From CAIQPS01 sp963783835 (GTDB lineage: Bacteria; Actinomycetota; Thermoleophilia; RBG-16-64-13): a stretch of DNA of 64,000 nucleotides. Under the pieces are notes generated by a model, which did not search any database, was not told the origin of the DNA, and was given only the letters and a program-made list of their open reading frames with translations. The stretch covers positions 489,377 to 553,376 of the forward strand of contig CAWAOX010000015.1 of assembly GCA_963783835.1 (NCBI GenBank), read 5' to 3'. This document shows positions 7,418 to 16,042 of the stretch, in pieces; within the stretch, counting starts at the first letter, position 1; each line of letters starts with the position of its first letter. The position numbers and the translations under genes are program-made.

Positions 7418-8959
7418 GTGGCGGGTCTCGCCTACGGGGTCCGAGTGGCCGAGCGCCTTCGCTCGTGTACCCTCTCCGGACCTCTCGTCGGGGCACATTC
7501 GGCGGGCGAGGCAGGAAGCAAGGACTGCGGAAGCCTGGTGCGCATCGAAATCAGGATGCACGCCGGTTCCATCGAGGAAGCCCGTTACCAGGCTCACGGA
7601 TGTCCAGCGACGCTGGCGAGCGCGAGTCAGGTGTGCGCCCGCATCACCGGCCGTTCCTTTCTCGAGGCCGCTTCCGTCAGCCACGCCGATATCTGCGGGG
7701 ATCTGGGCCTCGTCCCCTCCAAGGAGTACACAGCCGGCGTAGCCCTCGACGCCCTTCACGCGGCTCTCACGGCGGCCCTGAGTTCGCCTGATTGTGAGGT
7801 GGGCTTCGTGCAGACCTACCCGGGAGAGATGCCCGCGCATGAGGCGCTCGAGGGTCGTGAGGGAGTGCTCGTAGGGATGAGTGGCGGAGTCGACAGCGCC
7901 GTTGCCGCGCTTCTGATGAAGGAGCAGGGCTTTCGGGTGGTCGGACTCACCCTGACCATGTGGAGCGCCCCCGGGGTAGCGGACGAGCGGAGTTGCTGTT
8001 CGCCCGAAAACGTGCGCCGGGCGCGGAGAGTGGCGCACAGTCTCGGCATTCCACATCTTGCGCTCGACGCCGCCCGGCCCTTCTACCACGACGTCGTGGA
8101 GTACTTCATCTCGGAGTACGCGGCCGGGCGCACCCCCAATCCCTGCGCAAAATGCAACTCCCGCGTGCGCCTGGGAGTGCTGTTGGACACGGCCCGTCGC
8201 CTCGGGCTGTCTCGCGCGGCAACAGGTCACTACGCTCGCTTGACCGGGACGCCGCTCCGGCTGACCCGAGGCGCCGATCCGGTGAAGGACCAGTCCTACG
8301 TGTTAGCCGAAGTGTCCCCGGCGATCCTCGAGCACGTCGTGTTCCCCCTGGGGGAGATGCGTAAGCCGGAGGTCCGTCAGATGGCGGCGCGTGCCGGTCT
8401 GGAGGGTCATTCCGCACCCGAGAGCCAGGAGATCTGCTTCGTACCCGACGATGATCATCGGCGCTTTCTACGCGAGCGCCTGGGTGATCTCTCCGGCGAC
8501 ATCGTTGATGCCCAGGGTTGCGTTTTGGGGCGCCACGAAGGCACGTACAACTTCACCATAGGTCAACGCAAAGGATTGCGGGTGGCCGCGGGCGAGCCTC
8601 GCTACGTGGTGGCGATAGAGGCCGCGGCGCGACGAGTCGTCGCAGGCACCGTGCTGGAAGCGGAGACGGGTGCCATCAGCGCGGCGGGACTCGTGTGGCA
8701 CCGCCATCCGAGCGGGAGGCCGCTCACTGTCCAGGTGCGTTCCGCGGGTGCAGGCCTCCCCGTCGGCGAGTTGATGCTCGCCGGCGACGAGATGGCGGTC
8801 TCTCTGGTAGGGCCCGCGGGCGGGGTGGCTCCGGGTCAGACCGCGGTCGTGTACGAGGCCGACGAGGTGGTCGTTGCGGGCACCATCACCTCCACCACGG
8901 GATGGACACGCACCGACCAGCGAACCTCAGAAAAGAGCGTGGATTCGCCTGTGGTATAG
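7418..8959 (+). CDS. mnmA: IscU/NifU-like domain fused to tRNA 2-thiouridylase MnmA
   Basis: Residues 1-125 resemble the IscU/NifU scaffold: cysteines are kept at C37 (KDCGS) and C62 (HGCPATLAS), but the third ligand site (usually HCA) reads YTA at 104-106. From about 148 the protein is MnmA, which thiolates U34 of tRNA Lys/Glu/Gln: PP-loop SGGVDS at 155-160, catalytic cysteines C243 (TPNPCAKCN) and C340 (SQEICFVP), and the GTYNFTIGQRKGL segment. GTG 7418 is preferred because AGAGAGGG lies 5 bases upstream and the scaffold homology begins there; GTG 7385 is a possible alternative adding 11 residues. The scaffold half may pass sulfur or a cluster to the thiolase. It follows a strong terminator-like hairpin, so it is probably transcribed separately from the lipoprotein. 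Confidence 0.9.
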   Translation: MAGLAYGVRVAERLRSCTLSGPLVGAHSAGEAGSKDCGSLVRIEIRMHAGSIEEARYQAHGCPATLASASQVCARITGRSFLEAASVSHADICGDLGLVPSKEYTAGVALDALHAALTAALSSPDCEVGFVQTYPGEMPAHEALEGREGVLVGMSGGVDSAVAALLMKEQGFRVVGLTLTMWSAPGVADERSCCSPENVRRARRVAHSLGIPHLALDAARPFYHDVVEYFISEYAAGRTPNPCAKCNSRVRLGVLLDTARRLGLSRAATGHYARLTGTPLRLTRGADPVKDQSYVLAEVSPAILEHVVFPLGEMRKPEVRQMAARAGLEGHSAPESQEICFVPDDDHRRFLRERLGDLSGDIVDAQGCVLGRHEGTYNFTIGQRKGLRVAAGEPRYVVAIEAAARRVVAGTVLEAETGAISAAGLVWHRHPSGRPLTVQVRSAGAGLPVGELMLAGDEMAVSLVGPAGGVAPGQTAVVYEADEVVVAGTITSTTGWTRTDQRTSEKSVDSPVV

Positions 8960-8960
8960 T
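8952..8960 (+). promoter_or_regulatory. Extended -10 promoter before the DUF948-sigma-alaS run
   Basis: TGG directly followed by TATAGT forms a near-consensus extended -10 that overlaps the mnmA stop codon. Transcription would start near 8967, about 33 bases before the ATG of the DUF948 gene. No good -35 hexamer is present. It would drive the tightly packed genes from 9000 to 13927. Confidence 0.45.
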
Positions 8961-8999
8961 CGGAGTCGTTTTCCATGCGAAGAGAAAAGGGGGCCGGGT

Positions 9000-9374
9000 A
9001 TGGAGTGGGACGCCAACGCCATCATGGATATCTGTATCGGTATCTTCTTCCTGCTCTTCGGGGTCGGGCTTCTCTACATGCTGCTCCGGCTCGCCGGAGT
9101 CTTCACCCGTACCACTGCTATCCTCACCGACGTCAATACCGAAGTGCTTCCGCTCCTGACCCGGGTCGAGACTACTCTCGATCGCGTCAATTCTGAGCTG
9201 GACCAGGTCGAGGAGATCACCGCGTCAGTCGCTCAGATCGTCAAGGTGGCCGAGACGACGACGACGGCAGTGCACGGCGCTATCGCGACGCCCATCAAGA
9301 AGGTGGCCGGTCTTTCTTCGGCGGTCACCGAAGGGATCGCCTCGTTCGTTTCGGGAAAAAGGAAGGAGAGCTAG
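9000..9374 (+). CDS. DUF948-family membrane protein
   Basis: A 124-residue protein with one N-terminal membrane helix (about residues 10-34, CIGIFFLLFGVGLLYMLLRL) followed by a long heptad-like helical region (NTEVLPLLTRVETTLDRVNSEL and onwards) and a basic tail. This is the layout of DUF948 proteins, often found in Gram-positive bacteria with YtxH-like partners; their role is not known but general-stress association has been noted for B. subtilis relatives. ATG 9000 follows an AAAAGGGGG ribosome site and fits the membrane helix; an earlier in-frame start would read through the end of mnmA. Its stop TAG is directly followed by the GTG of the next gene, and a sigma-factor pair follows. Confidence 0.7.
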   Translation: MEWDANAIMDICIGIFFLLFGVGLLYMLLRLAGVFTRTTAILTDVNTEVLPLLTRVETTLDRVNSELDQVEEITASVAQIVKVAETTTTAVHGAIATPIKKVAGLSSAVTEGIASFVSGKRKES

Positions 9375-9632
9375 GTGGGCTGTTTTCGATCGTTCCTCAT
9401 TCTGGTTACCGGGGTAGCCATAGGGGGGGCTCTCATCCTCGCGCATCGAGTCGCGCAGGAGACAGGTAAGAGCCTTCCCGAAGCTTTCGCTGAGGTGCCC
9501 GCAGAGGCCCAGCGCGTATTCGAGGACCTGAAGGTGCGGGCCGAAGAGGCGGTCGATCAGGCTCGGCAGGCGTACGGGCGGAAGCAGGCCGAGATGGATA
9601 CGTACCTGGGTGGCGGCGGTACGTCAGAATAG
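9375..9632 (+). CDS. Small YtxH-like membrane protein
   Basis: An 85-residue protein with an N-terminal membrane helix (FLILVTGVAIGGALILAHRV) and an acidic-basic amphipathic helix thereafter, the layout of YtxH-family proteins. Function is unknown; the pairing with a DUF948 protein and the position ahead of a SigB-type sigma factor suggest an envelope or stress role, which is inference. The GTG start abuts the preceding TAG with no gap, and GGAAGGAGAG just before the stop provides the ribosome site, so translation is probably coupled to the DUF948 gene. Confidence 0.6.
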   Translation: MGCFRSFLILVTGVAIGGALILAHRVAQETGKSLPEAFAEVPAEAQRVFEDLKVRAEEAVDQARQAYGRKQAEMDTYLGGGGTSE

Positions 9633-9634
9633 GG

Positions 9635-10066
9635 GTGGTGGCTCTGTCTGAGCCGAGCGATAGGTCATCGGATATCGTCAGCCTTCGTGCTCCTCGAAGA
9701 AGGGGCACTCTGTCCCTCATGAGGGTGGTCATAGGAGGCGTGGCGTCGCGGCACGCGCTGTCGGTCGACAGCCTCGACGATCTCGAGTTGGCGCTCGAGA
9801 CTCTGTTTGAGGAGGAGTCCCCTGAGGGCGAGGATCTCATTCTGACCGTCTGCGTCGTGGGCGACACGTTCAAGGTCGCGCTGGGGGGGCTTAGCAGTCA
9901 ACTGGTACAACGGACACTATCCGGGGCTGACGATATCGAGCCGAGAAGGGATGGACGGTCGGACGTCCTTAGGATGCTGATGGGTTCGTTGGTCGATGGG
10001 TGCAGGACGGAAGATGGGGCCACGGTCGGTTCCTTCTCCGTCGAGATGGAGAAACGGATCTCCTAG
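9635..10066 (+). CDS. RsbW-like anti-sigma factor / HATPase-like protein (degenerate)
   Basis: 143 residues. The segment VVIGGVASRHALSVDSLDDL followed by LELALETLFEEES resembles the start of RsbW-type HATPase_c_2 serine kinases that bind SigB-family sigma factors. It lies directly before such a sigma factor with no gap, the usual order. However, the N-box asparagine (ExxxNA in the family) is absent and no clear DxGxG box is seen, so ATP binding and kinase activity are doubtful. Start could be GTG 9635 or the next codon, GTG 9638; the conserved part starts later, at about residue 29. It may act as a pure sigma-binding protein. Call made from weak similarity plus context. Confidence 0.5.
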   Translation: MVALSEPSDRSSDIVSLRAPRRRGTLSLMRVVIGGVASRHALSVDSLDDLELALETLFEEESPEGEDLILTVCVVGDTFKVALGGLSSQLVQRTLSGADDIEPRRDGRSDVLRMLMGSLVDGCRTEDGATVGSFSVEMEKRIS

Positions 10067-10915
10067 GTGCCACCACCCGACACTGCAACGGGACGGCCGG
10101 GAGCGGCGAACGTGACGACGGCCTACGCTCGCGGACTGAAGACGATGTCCGAAAGGGACCTGCTGGTCTTGGTCCGGGTTCACAAAGACAGTTCGGCCAG
10201 GGAAGAACTGATCACTCGCTATCTGCCTCTTGTTCGGAGTCTGGCGCGGCGGTTCGCGTCGCGCGGACAACCGGTGGAGGACCTCATCCAGGTCGGCTGC
10301 ATCGGTCTCATCAAGGCCATCGACCGTTTCGATCTGGATAGGGGTGTAGAGCTTTCCACGTATGCGACCCCGACCATACTCGGCGAGATCAAGCGGTACT
10401 TTCGCGACAAAGGCTGGGCCGTCAAAGTCCCCAGGGCCCTTCAGGACCTGAATGCCCGGCTGAACCGGGTTATGGAGTCATTGACTGTCGAGCTATGCAG
10501 GTCTCCGACGATCAGCGAGTTGGCCTCGGCAACGGGGGCGTCGGAGGAAGCAGTGGTCGAGGCCCTGGAAAGTGGGCGGGCTTACAGTTCGGTGTCCATC
10601 TTTTCGGGAGGGAGTGCCGACGAAGAGGAATCGGTGGGCCTGCTCGACTACCTGGGCAGCGAAGAAGAAGCGTACGAGGTGTTCGAGCAACGCCGGGTAC
10701 TCGCTCCGGCCATGGAGCGGCTCGAGCCTCGTGAGCGGTTGATCCTCCATCTGCGTTTCTTCGAAGGGATGACGCAGACACAGGTGGCAGCGCGGATCGG
10801 CATCTCACAGATGCACGTTTCGCGGCTCATCAGAAAGTCGATAGAGAATCTCCGTCAGTACATGACGGAAGGATCCCCGACTGGCGACGCGGGGGAGAGA
10901 GGCGAGGTTTGGTAG
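10067..10915 (+). CDS. SigB/SigF-family RNA polymerase sigma factor
   Basis: A 282-residue group 3 sigma factor. Region 2 is clear (DLIQVGCIGLIKAIDRFD, then STYATPTILGEIKRYFRD), region 3 follows (LNARLNRVMESL to about residue 165) and region 4 has a helix-turn-helix (TQTQVAARIGISQMHVSRL) for -35 recognition. The GEIKRYFRDKGW signature is that of the SigB/F/G family, which is controlled by partner switching, in keeping with the RsbW-like gene just upstream. GTG 10067 directly follows the TAG of that gene. An internal start at the ATG of MSERDLL is possible. The alaS gene follows with no gap, an unusual operon partner for a stress sigma factor. Confidence 0.9.
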   Translation: MPPPDTATGRPGAANVTTAYARGLKTMSERDLLVLVRVHKDSSAREELITRYLPLVRSLARRFASRGQPVEDLIQVGCIGLIKAIDRFDLDRGVELSTYATPTILGEIKRYFRDKGWAVKVPRALQDLNARLNRVMESLTVELCRSPTISELASATGASEEAVVEALESGRAYSSVSIFSGGSADEEESVGLLDYLGSEEEAYEVFEQRRVLAPAMERLEPRERLILHLRFFEGMTQTQVAARIGISQMHVSRLIRKSIENLRQYMTEGSPTGDAGERGEVW

Positions 10916-13534
10916 GTGAAGACGGCCGAACTGCGAAAGATGTATCTGGACTATTTTGTCGAGCGAGGCCACTTGCTCGTCCCTAGTTCCTCTCTCGTCC
11001 CCTACAAGGACACCTCCGTATTGCTCACTACCGCCGGCATGCAGCAGTTCAAGCCCTACTTCATGGGCCTGGCCGAGCCCCCGAGCGGCAGGCTCACGAG
11101 CGTGCAGAAGTGCTTTCGCACGTCCGACATCGACAAAGTGGGGCTGACCGCGCGGCACTGTACCTTCTTTGAGATGCTGGGCAATTTCTCTGTGGGCGAC
11201 TACTTCAAGGAAGGGGCCGTACGGTATGCCTGGGAGTTCTCCCTGGACTACCTGAGGCTCGATCCCGACCTTATCTGGATCTCGTACTTCGAAGGCGATG
11301 ACCAGATCGCCGCCGACGAAGAAGCTGTCGCTCTCTGGGACTCCGTCGGGGTTCCACGTGCGCGGATGGTGGGGCTTCCCCGTAGCGCCAACTTCTGGGG
11401 ACCGGTCGGGCCCTCGGGCCCATGCGGCCCCTGCTCCGAGTTGTACTTCGACCGCGGACCGGAATACGGCTGCTCCGACCCGGATTGCCGGCCGGGCTGC
11501 GACTGCGACCGGTTTGTCGAGTACTGGAACCTGGTCTTCACCGGCTACAACATGGCCGAGGACGGCCAACTCACCAACCTGCCTAAGCAGAACATCGACA
11601 CCGGCATGGGCCTCGAGCGGGTGGCGGCACTCAAGCAGGGAGCGTCCGCCGTCTTCCTGACCGACCTGTTCAAGCCGCTCGTGGAACTGGGGGAGGAGAT
11701 CTCCGGCAAGCGCTACGGTGAAGACCGCCAGGTGGACGTCGCCCTCCGCGTGCTCGCCGACCACGCGCGGGCCATGTCGTTCCTGGTGGCCGACGGCGTT
11801 CTGCCCAGCAACGAGGGCCGGGGATACGTCCTGCGCCGTATCATCCGGCGAGCTGCACGCTTCAGCCGTTCGGTCGGGATGGAACCGCCTTTTCTCGAGC
11901 GTTTCGCGCAAAGGACCATCGACCTCATGGGGGGGGCGTACCCCGAACTGGCCGAACGACGCGAGGCCATCCTCCGCACGGTCGGGTCGGAAGAGGAGCG
12001 GTTCAATAGGACTCTCGATCAGGGCCTGGTGCTCGTGGAAGAAGCGATCGCGCGGGCCCAGGACGAGGGCAGCAACGTCTTTCCTGGTGCGGTGGCCTTC
12101 CAGTTGCACGACACGTACGGCTTCCCCGTGGAAGTCACTCGGGAGATCGTCGAGGAGCGAGGACTTGCGCTGGACCTGACCGGGTTCGAATCCTCGATGG
12201 AGGACCAGCGCAAGCGTGGCCGCCGCGCCCAGAAGGGCGGGGACGCGCTTCAGGACGCCATCGTGCGGTTCGCGCGCGAGACCGATCATGCGACCGAGTT
12301 CAAAGGCTATGAGCGGGAAGATCTCTACACCGTGGTGGAGAACACGGAGACGCTGGAGGACGGGCGAGTGCTGCTCGCGCTGCGAGAAAGCCCGTTCTAC
12401 GCGGAGATGGGTGGCCAGACCGCCGACACCGGCCTTGTGGAAGCCGACTGCGGTAAGGTGCAGGTGGAGGACGTGCAGCAACAGGGCGAGGTGCAGGTGC
12501 TTGTCACCCGACCGCTCGAGGGGGAGATCGAGGCGGGACTGCGGGTCAAGGCCAGCCTCTCGTCCAGCTACCGCCACGACGTCGCCGCCAATCACACCGC
12601 CACCCATCTGCTGCACTACGCGCTCCGCTCGCGTCTCGGCAAGGACGTGACGCAGGCGGGCTCGTCCGTCCGCGCCGACAAGTTCCGCTTCGATTTCGCC
12701 TATCACGAGCCCATAGGGCGCGAGCATCTCAAGGAGATCGAGGAGCTGGTCAACCGGCGGATCGTTGAGAATCACCCCGTGCGCACCTTCACGACCAGCT
12801 TGGAGCACGCCCGCGATCTCGGGGCGACCGCCCTGTTCGGCGAGAAGTACGGCGACTTCGTGCGGGTGGTGGAGATCGACGATTTCAGCCGGGAACTGTG
12901 TGGGGGCACTCACGTGGCCTGCTCGAGCGAGGTGGGAGCCTTCAAGATCCTGTCGGAGAGCAGCGTGGGGGCCAACGTGCGCCGCATCGAGGCGGTTTCG
13001 GGAAGGGCGGCGGTGTCGTACTATCGGGACCGCGACCTGTTGGTGGGAGCCACGGCGTCCTCCCTCGGTGTCACCGAGGATCAGGTGATGCCGGCGCTTG
13101 CCAAGCTGCAGAACAGGGTGAGCGTTCTCGAGGCCGAACTGTCGAGCTTCGTGTCGCGGGCGGCCAAAGACGTGGTCACGTCGCTCGCCTCGGAGGCCGA
13201 GCGTCGCGACGGGGTGGCCGTGGTCGCAGCGGCCGTGGAAGCGCGCGACATGGACCACCTCCTGTCCCTCGTGGACCAAGTCCGCGAACGCACCGAGCCG
13301 AGCGTGGTGGCCCTGGGCGCCGATCTGCAGGGCAAGGCCGCACTCGTTGTCAGCGTGAGCTCCCAAATAGCGGGGGTGGACGCGGGCCAGGTAGTGAGGA
13401 CCGCCTCCCGGGTCTTCGGTGGGGGTGGGGGAGGTACAGCTCATCTCGGCCGGGGTGGCGGCGGCGACCCCGGCAAGCTTGAGGACGCCATCGCCTGCGC
13501 GCGTGACACGGTTCTGGCGGGCCTGAGTGATTAG
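10916..13534 (+). CDS. alaS: Alanyl-tRNA synthetase
   Basis: Charges tRNA-Ala and clears mischarged Ser/Gly; 872 residues, full length. Catalytic core begins VKTAELRKMYLDYFVERGH and has the motif SSLVPYKDTSVLLTTAGM. The editing domain carries the zinc-binding HTATHLLH and the CGGTHV cysteine-histidine pair. The C-Ala domain ends with a glycine-rich stretch (GGGGGGTAHLGRGGGG). A short insert CSDPDCRPGCDCD at about 187-199 of the core looks like an extra zinc ribbon seen in some bacterial AlaRS. The GTG start abuts the stop of the sigma gene, and the TAG stop abuts the GTG of ruvX, so translation may be coupled at both ends. Confidence 0.96.
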   Translation: MKTAELRKMYLDYFVERGHLLVPSSSLVPYKDTSVLLTTAGMQQFKPYFMGLAEPPSGRLTSVQKCFRTSDIDKVGLTARHCTFFEMLGNFSVGDYFKEGAVRYAWEFSLDYLRLDPDLIWISYFEGDDQIAADEEAVALWDSVGVPRARMVGLPRSANFWGPVGPSGPCGPCSELYFDRGPEYGCSDPDCRPGCDCDRFVEYWNLVFTGYNMAEDGQLTNLPKQNIDTGMGLERVAALKQGASAVFLTDLFKPLVELGEEISGKRYGEDRQVDVALRVLADHARAMSFLVADGVLPSNEGRGYVLRRIIRRAARFSRSVGMEPPFLERFAQRTIDLMGGAYPELAERREAILRTVGSEEERFNRTLDQGLVLVEEAIARAQDEGSNVFPGAVAFQLHDTYGFPVEVTREIVEERGLALDLTGFESSMEDQRKRGRRAQKGGDALQDAIVRFARETDHATEFKGYEREDLYTVVENTETLEDGRVLLALRESPFYAEMGGQTADTGLVEADCGKVQVEDVQQQGEVQVLVTRPLEGEIEAGLRVKASLSSSYRHDVAANHTATHLLHYALRSRLGKDVTQAGSSVRADKFRFDFAYHEPIGREHLKEIEELVNRRIVENHPVRTFTTSLEHARDLGATALFGEKYGDFVRVVEIDDFSRELCGGTHVACSSEVGAFKILSESSVGANVRRIEAVSGRAAVSYYRDRDLLVGATASSLGVTEDQVMPALAKLQNRVSVLEAELSSFVSRAAKDVVTSLASEAERRDGVAVVAAAVEARDMDHLLSLVDQVRERTEPSVVALGADLQGKAALVVSVSSQIAGVDAGQVVRTASRVFGGGGGGTAHLGRGGGGDPGKLEDAIACARDTVLAGLSD

Positions 13535-13927
13535 GTGCGAGTCTTGGGTATAGACGTGGGGTCGAGCCGGACAGGGGTAGCTGTTTCGGATCCCTTGGGA
13601 GTCACCTGCACTCCGTTGCCGGTCATCCGGGAACGCGATCGGGAGCAGGCGCTTCTAAGGGTGGTGGCTGTCGCCGCCGAGTACGGCGCGGGTGAGATCG
13701 TGGTGGGACTCCCACGCCCGCTTGGAGGAGGAACGAACGAGCAGATGGACTCGGTGGTCGCCTTCAAGGAGCGGCTCGCCACCCTCACTGCGACGCCGGT
13801 CCTGGCGTGGGACGAGCGGTTCACCTCGAAACTGGCGGATAGTGGCGCGAAGAGAAGCGGCGAGCAGGATTCGGTGGCTGCGTGCTATATGTTGCAGGAC
13901 TATCTTGACTGGCGTTCCCGGGCCTAG
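13535..13927 (+). CDS. ruvX: RuvX/YqgF Holliday-junction resolvase-like protein
   Basis: A 130-residue RNase H-fold protein of the YqgF family, implicated in pre-16S rRNA 5' maturation and proposed as a junction resolvase. The family signatures are present: GIDVGSSRTGVAVSD near the start with its first acidic residue, VGLPRPLGGGTNEQ in the middle, and DERFTS with DSVAACYMLQDYL at the end, providing the later acidic residues. Length is typical. The GTG directly follows the alaS stop codon. The alaS-ruvX-mltG-aroE order is widespread in Gram-positive bacteria and Actinobacteria. Confidence 0.9.
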   Translation: MRVLGIDVGSSRTGVAVSDPLGVTCTPLPVIRERDREQALLRVVAVAAEYGAGEIVVGLPRPLGGGTNEQMDSVVAFKERLATLTATPVLAWDERFTSKLADSGAKRSGEQDSVAACYMLQDYLDWRSRA

Positions 13928-13939
13928 CTGGAGAGAACG

Positions 13940-15052
13940 ATGAGCGATTGGTATTCGGAACTACCGCGGGCGGGCGAGAGCTATCCCGTGAAGAAGAAGA
14001 AACGGCGTTCGGGGAGAGCATGGATCACCCGCATAGTCGTGGTCATCGGTTTCTTCGCCTTCATGTACGGCGTCTACACGGTCGTCAACAGAGGGCATGA
14101 GTGGCTGCAGGCCCAGGCGGCGGAAACAACCTCGACGACTCTTGCGGCCAGCGTGAAGGTCATAATCAGCCCCGGGATGACGGCCACGCAGATCGGCCAG
14201 TTGCTGGAGGACAAAGGGGTCATCGCCTCAGCTCCGGCGTTCGTGGACCTGGTCGATTCGCGAGGAAGTGAGAACAAGCTCCAGCCGGGCACGTACCAAT
14301 TGCCGACCAACTCGCAGCTCGTCGCTGTCGTCGCCAAGCTGGAGAAGGCCCAGGGTCCCGACACCTTCAAAGTCACCATCCCCGAAGGCCTTACCGCCAG
14401 CCAGATAGCCGCTCAACTGGTCAAGGCTGGTAACGTCAGGAATGCCGCAACGTATCTGGACCTAAGCAAGCAGCCGGCGAAGTTCGTGGTGCCCAAGATA
14501 GGGGGGACCGAGAAGGAGGTCGTTACTCTTGAGGGTCTGCTCTTTCCCGACACCTACGATCTGATGACGGGGGATGGGCCCACCGAACTGATGGGTGCCC
14601 AACTTGCGGCCTTTGGCAAGAAGACGGCGTCGCTGCCATGGGCCAATGCAGAGGCGCTGGGGCTATCTCCCTATCAGATAGTGATCGTCGCATCGATACT
14701 TGAGAAGGAGGCGATGACCGCCGACGATAGGGCCGCCGTGGCGGCCGTCATCTACAACCGTCTGAAGAAGAAGATGACGCTCGGTCTCGACGTCACAGTC
14801 CAATACGCCGTCGACAAATGGACGGAACCGCTGACCGCTGAGGACCTTAAGGTCGACTCCCCTTACAACACCCGGGTGGTGAAGGGACTTCCACCTGCGC
14901 CGATCTCCAACCCGGGAGTGGCCTCGCTGAAAGCAGCCCTCCAACCAGCCGATGTCGACTACCTGTACTTCCTCGCGGACAGCGACGGCAAGATGCATTT
15001 CACCGCCTCGTACGACGAGTTCCTCAAGCTTAAGAAGAACCTCGTGCCGTAG
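13940..15052 (+). CDS. mltG: Endolytic murein transglycosylase MltG
   Basis: Cleaves nascent peptidoglycan strands at the membrane and so sets glycan chain length; 370 residues. A basic N-terminus (KKKKRRSGRAW) is followed by one membrane helix (IVVVIGFFAFMYGVYTVV, about 34-51) and an external LysM-like region. The YceG catalytic domain shows LEGLLFPDTYDL, the catalytic glutamate in ASILEKEA, then YNRLKKKMTLGLD, SPYNTR and GLPPAPISNPG, and ends with YFLADSDGKMHF. Start ATG 13940 has GGAGAG 6 bases upstream. It follows ruvX by 12 bases and precedes aroE with a 119-base gap that holds a short GC hairpin but no clear promoter. Confidence 0.93.
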   Translation: MSDWYSELPRAGESYPVKKKKRRSGRAWITRIVVVIGFFAFMYGVYTVVNRGHEWLQAQAAETTSTTLAASVKVIISPGMTATQIGQLLEDKGVIASAPAFVDLVDSRGSENKLQPGTYQLPTNSQLVAVVAKLEKAQGPDTFKVTIPEGLTASQIAAQLVKAGNVRNAATYLDLSKQPAKFVVPKIGGTEKEVVTLEGLLFPDTYDLMTGDGPTELMGAQLAAFGKKTASLPWANAEALGLSPYQIVIVASILEKEAMTADDRAAVAAVIYNRLKKKMTLGLDVTVQYAVDKWTEPLTAEDLKVDSPYNTRVVKGLPPAPISNPGVASLKAALQPADVDYLYFLADSDGKMHFTASYDEFLKLKKNLVP

Positions 15053-15171
15053 CAGGCCGGGCCTCCGGGCGGGTCAGGGCGCGCCAGGGTCCGACCTTGG
15101 TATGAGACGCAACCGCCTCTGGGGCGGTAGTCTGCACAGTAGCAGCAGGCAACCGCAGCGGAGGTGGCTGG

Positions 15172-16032
15172 ATGGGAGCGAGCAAGAGCATCGGTAGCCG
15201 GACGGGCGTGGTCGGCGTGCTAGGCCACCCCATCGGCCATTCACTCTCTCCGCGCATGCACAATGCCGCGTTCCAGGCCCAGGGCATCGACATGGTGTAC
15301 CTTGCCTTCGACGTGCCTCCGGAACACCTTCACCAGGCGATGCTGGGCCTGCGGGCTCTCAGCTTTCGCGGGGCCAACGTGACGATCCCCCACAAGGAAG
15401 CCGTCATGGCACACCTCGATGAGGTGGAAGCTACGGCCGCCCGTATCGGGTCGGTCAACACGGTGGTCAACGATGACGGCCGCCTCATCGGCCACAACAC
15501 GGACAAGAGCGGCTTCGCGGCGGCGCTGCGCGGTCTCCGGCCCGAGGGAGCTCGGGGGCTCACCTGCTTCGTCGCCGGAGCAGGAGGAGCGGCGCGCGCG
15601 GTCGTCGCCGCTCTGATCGACGACGGGGCCCGAGAGATACAGGTGTACAACCGCACCCCCGAACGCGCCGTCTTGCTCTGCTCGCAGGCCGCCTCGTGGG
15701 GGAGTAGGGGCTGTATCGCTGTTTCCGAACACGAATTGTTCGCCGCTGCGCGCGAAGCGGACATCATCGTGAACGCTACCTCGGTGGGACTGATCCCATC
15801 CGTCAAGGAGTCCGCCATTCCTGTCGATATTCTCCACAGTCGCCACATCGTGATGGACTTGGTCTACGGTCCGGGTCCCACGGCGCTGGTGAGAGAGGCG
15901 AACGCCCGAGGTGCTACCGCGATAGACGGCAAGGAGATGCTCGTGATGCAGGCAGCCAGCTCGTACGAGCTTTGGGCCGGCCTGCGGGCGCCTGTCGACG
16001 TCATGCGGAGAAGCATCGACGGGGAGAGGTGA
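15172..16032 (+). CDS. aroE: Shikimate dehydrogenase
   Basis: Reduces 3-dehydroshikimate to shikimate with NADPH; 286 residues. The substrate-binding N-terminal domain has GHPIGHSLSPRMHNAAF and NVTIPHKEAV with the catalytic lysine, then NTVVNDDGRLIGHNTDKSGF with the catalytic aspartate. The nucleotide-binding domain has the Rossmann loop VAGAGGAARAV and the NRTPER segment typical of NADPH users. ATG 15172 follows GGAGGTG at 5-6 bases. It is separated from the other shikimate genes of this window, which are on the minus strand between 31 and 59 kb, and is followed 10 bases later by pilB. Its last bases carry the pilB ribosome site. Confidence 0.95.
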   Translation: MGASKSIGSRTGVVGVLGHPIGHSLSPRMHNAAFQAQGIDMVYLAFDVPPEHLHQAMLGLRALSFRGANVTIPHKEAVMAHLDEVEATAARIGSVNTVVNDDGRLIGHNTDKSGFAAALRGLRPEGARGLTCFVAGAGGAARAVVAALIDDGAREIQVYNRTPERAVLLCSQAASWGSRGCIAVSEHELFAAAREADIIVNATSVGLIPSVKESAIPVDILHSRHIVMDLVYGPGPTALVREANARGATAIDGKEMLVMQAASSYELWAGLRAPVDVMRRSIDGER

Positions 16033-16042
16033 GATTCCGTCC

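Noticed and set aside
10805..13444. 879-codon open frame on the minus strand opposite alaS
   Set aside because: It is the complement of a GC-rich coding sequence with biased third positions. The translation is His/Arg/Gly-rich without domains, and alaS on the plus strand is unmistakable.
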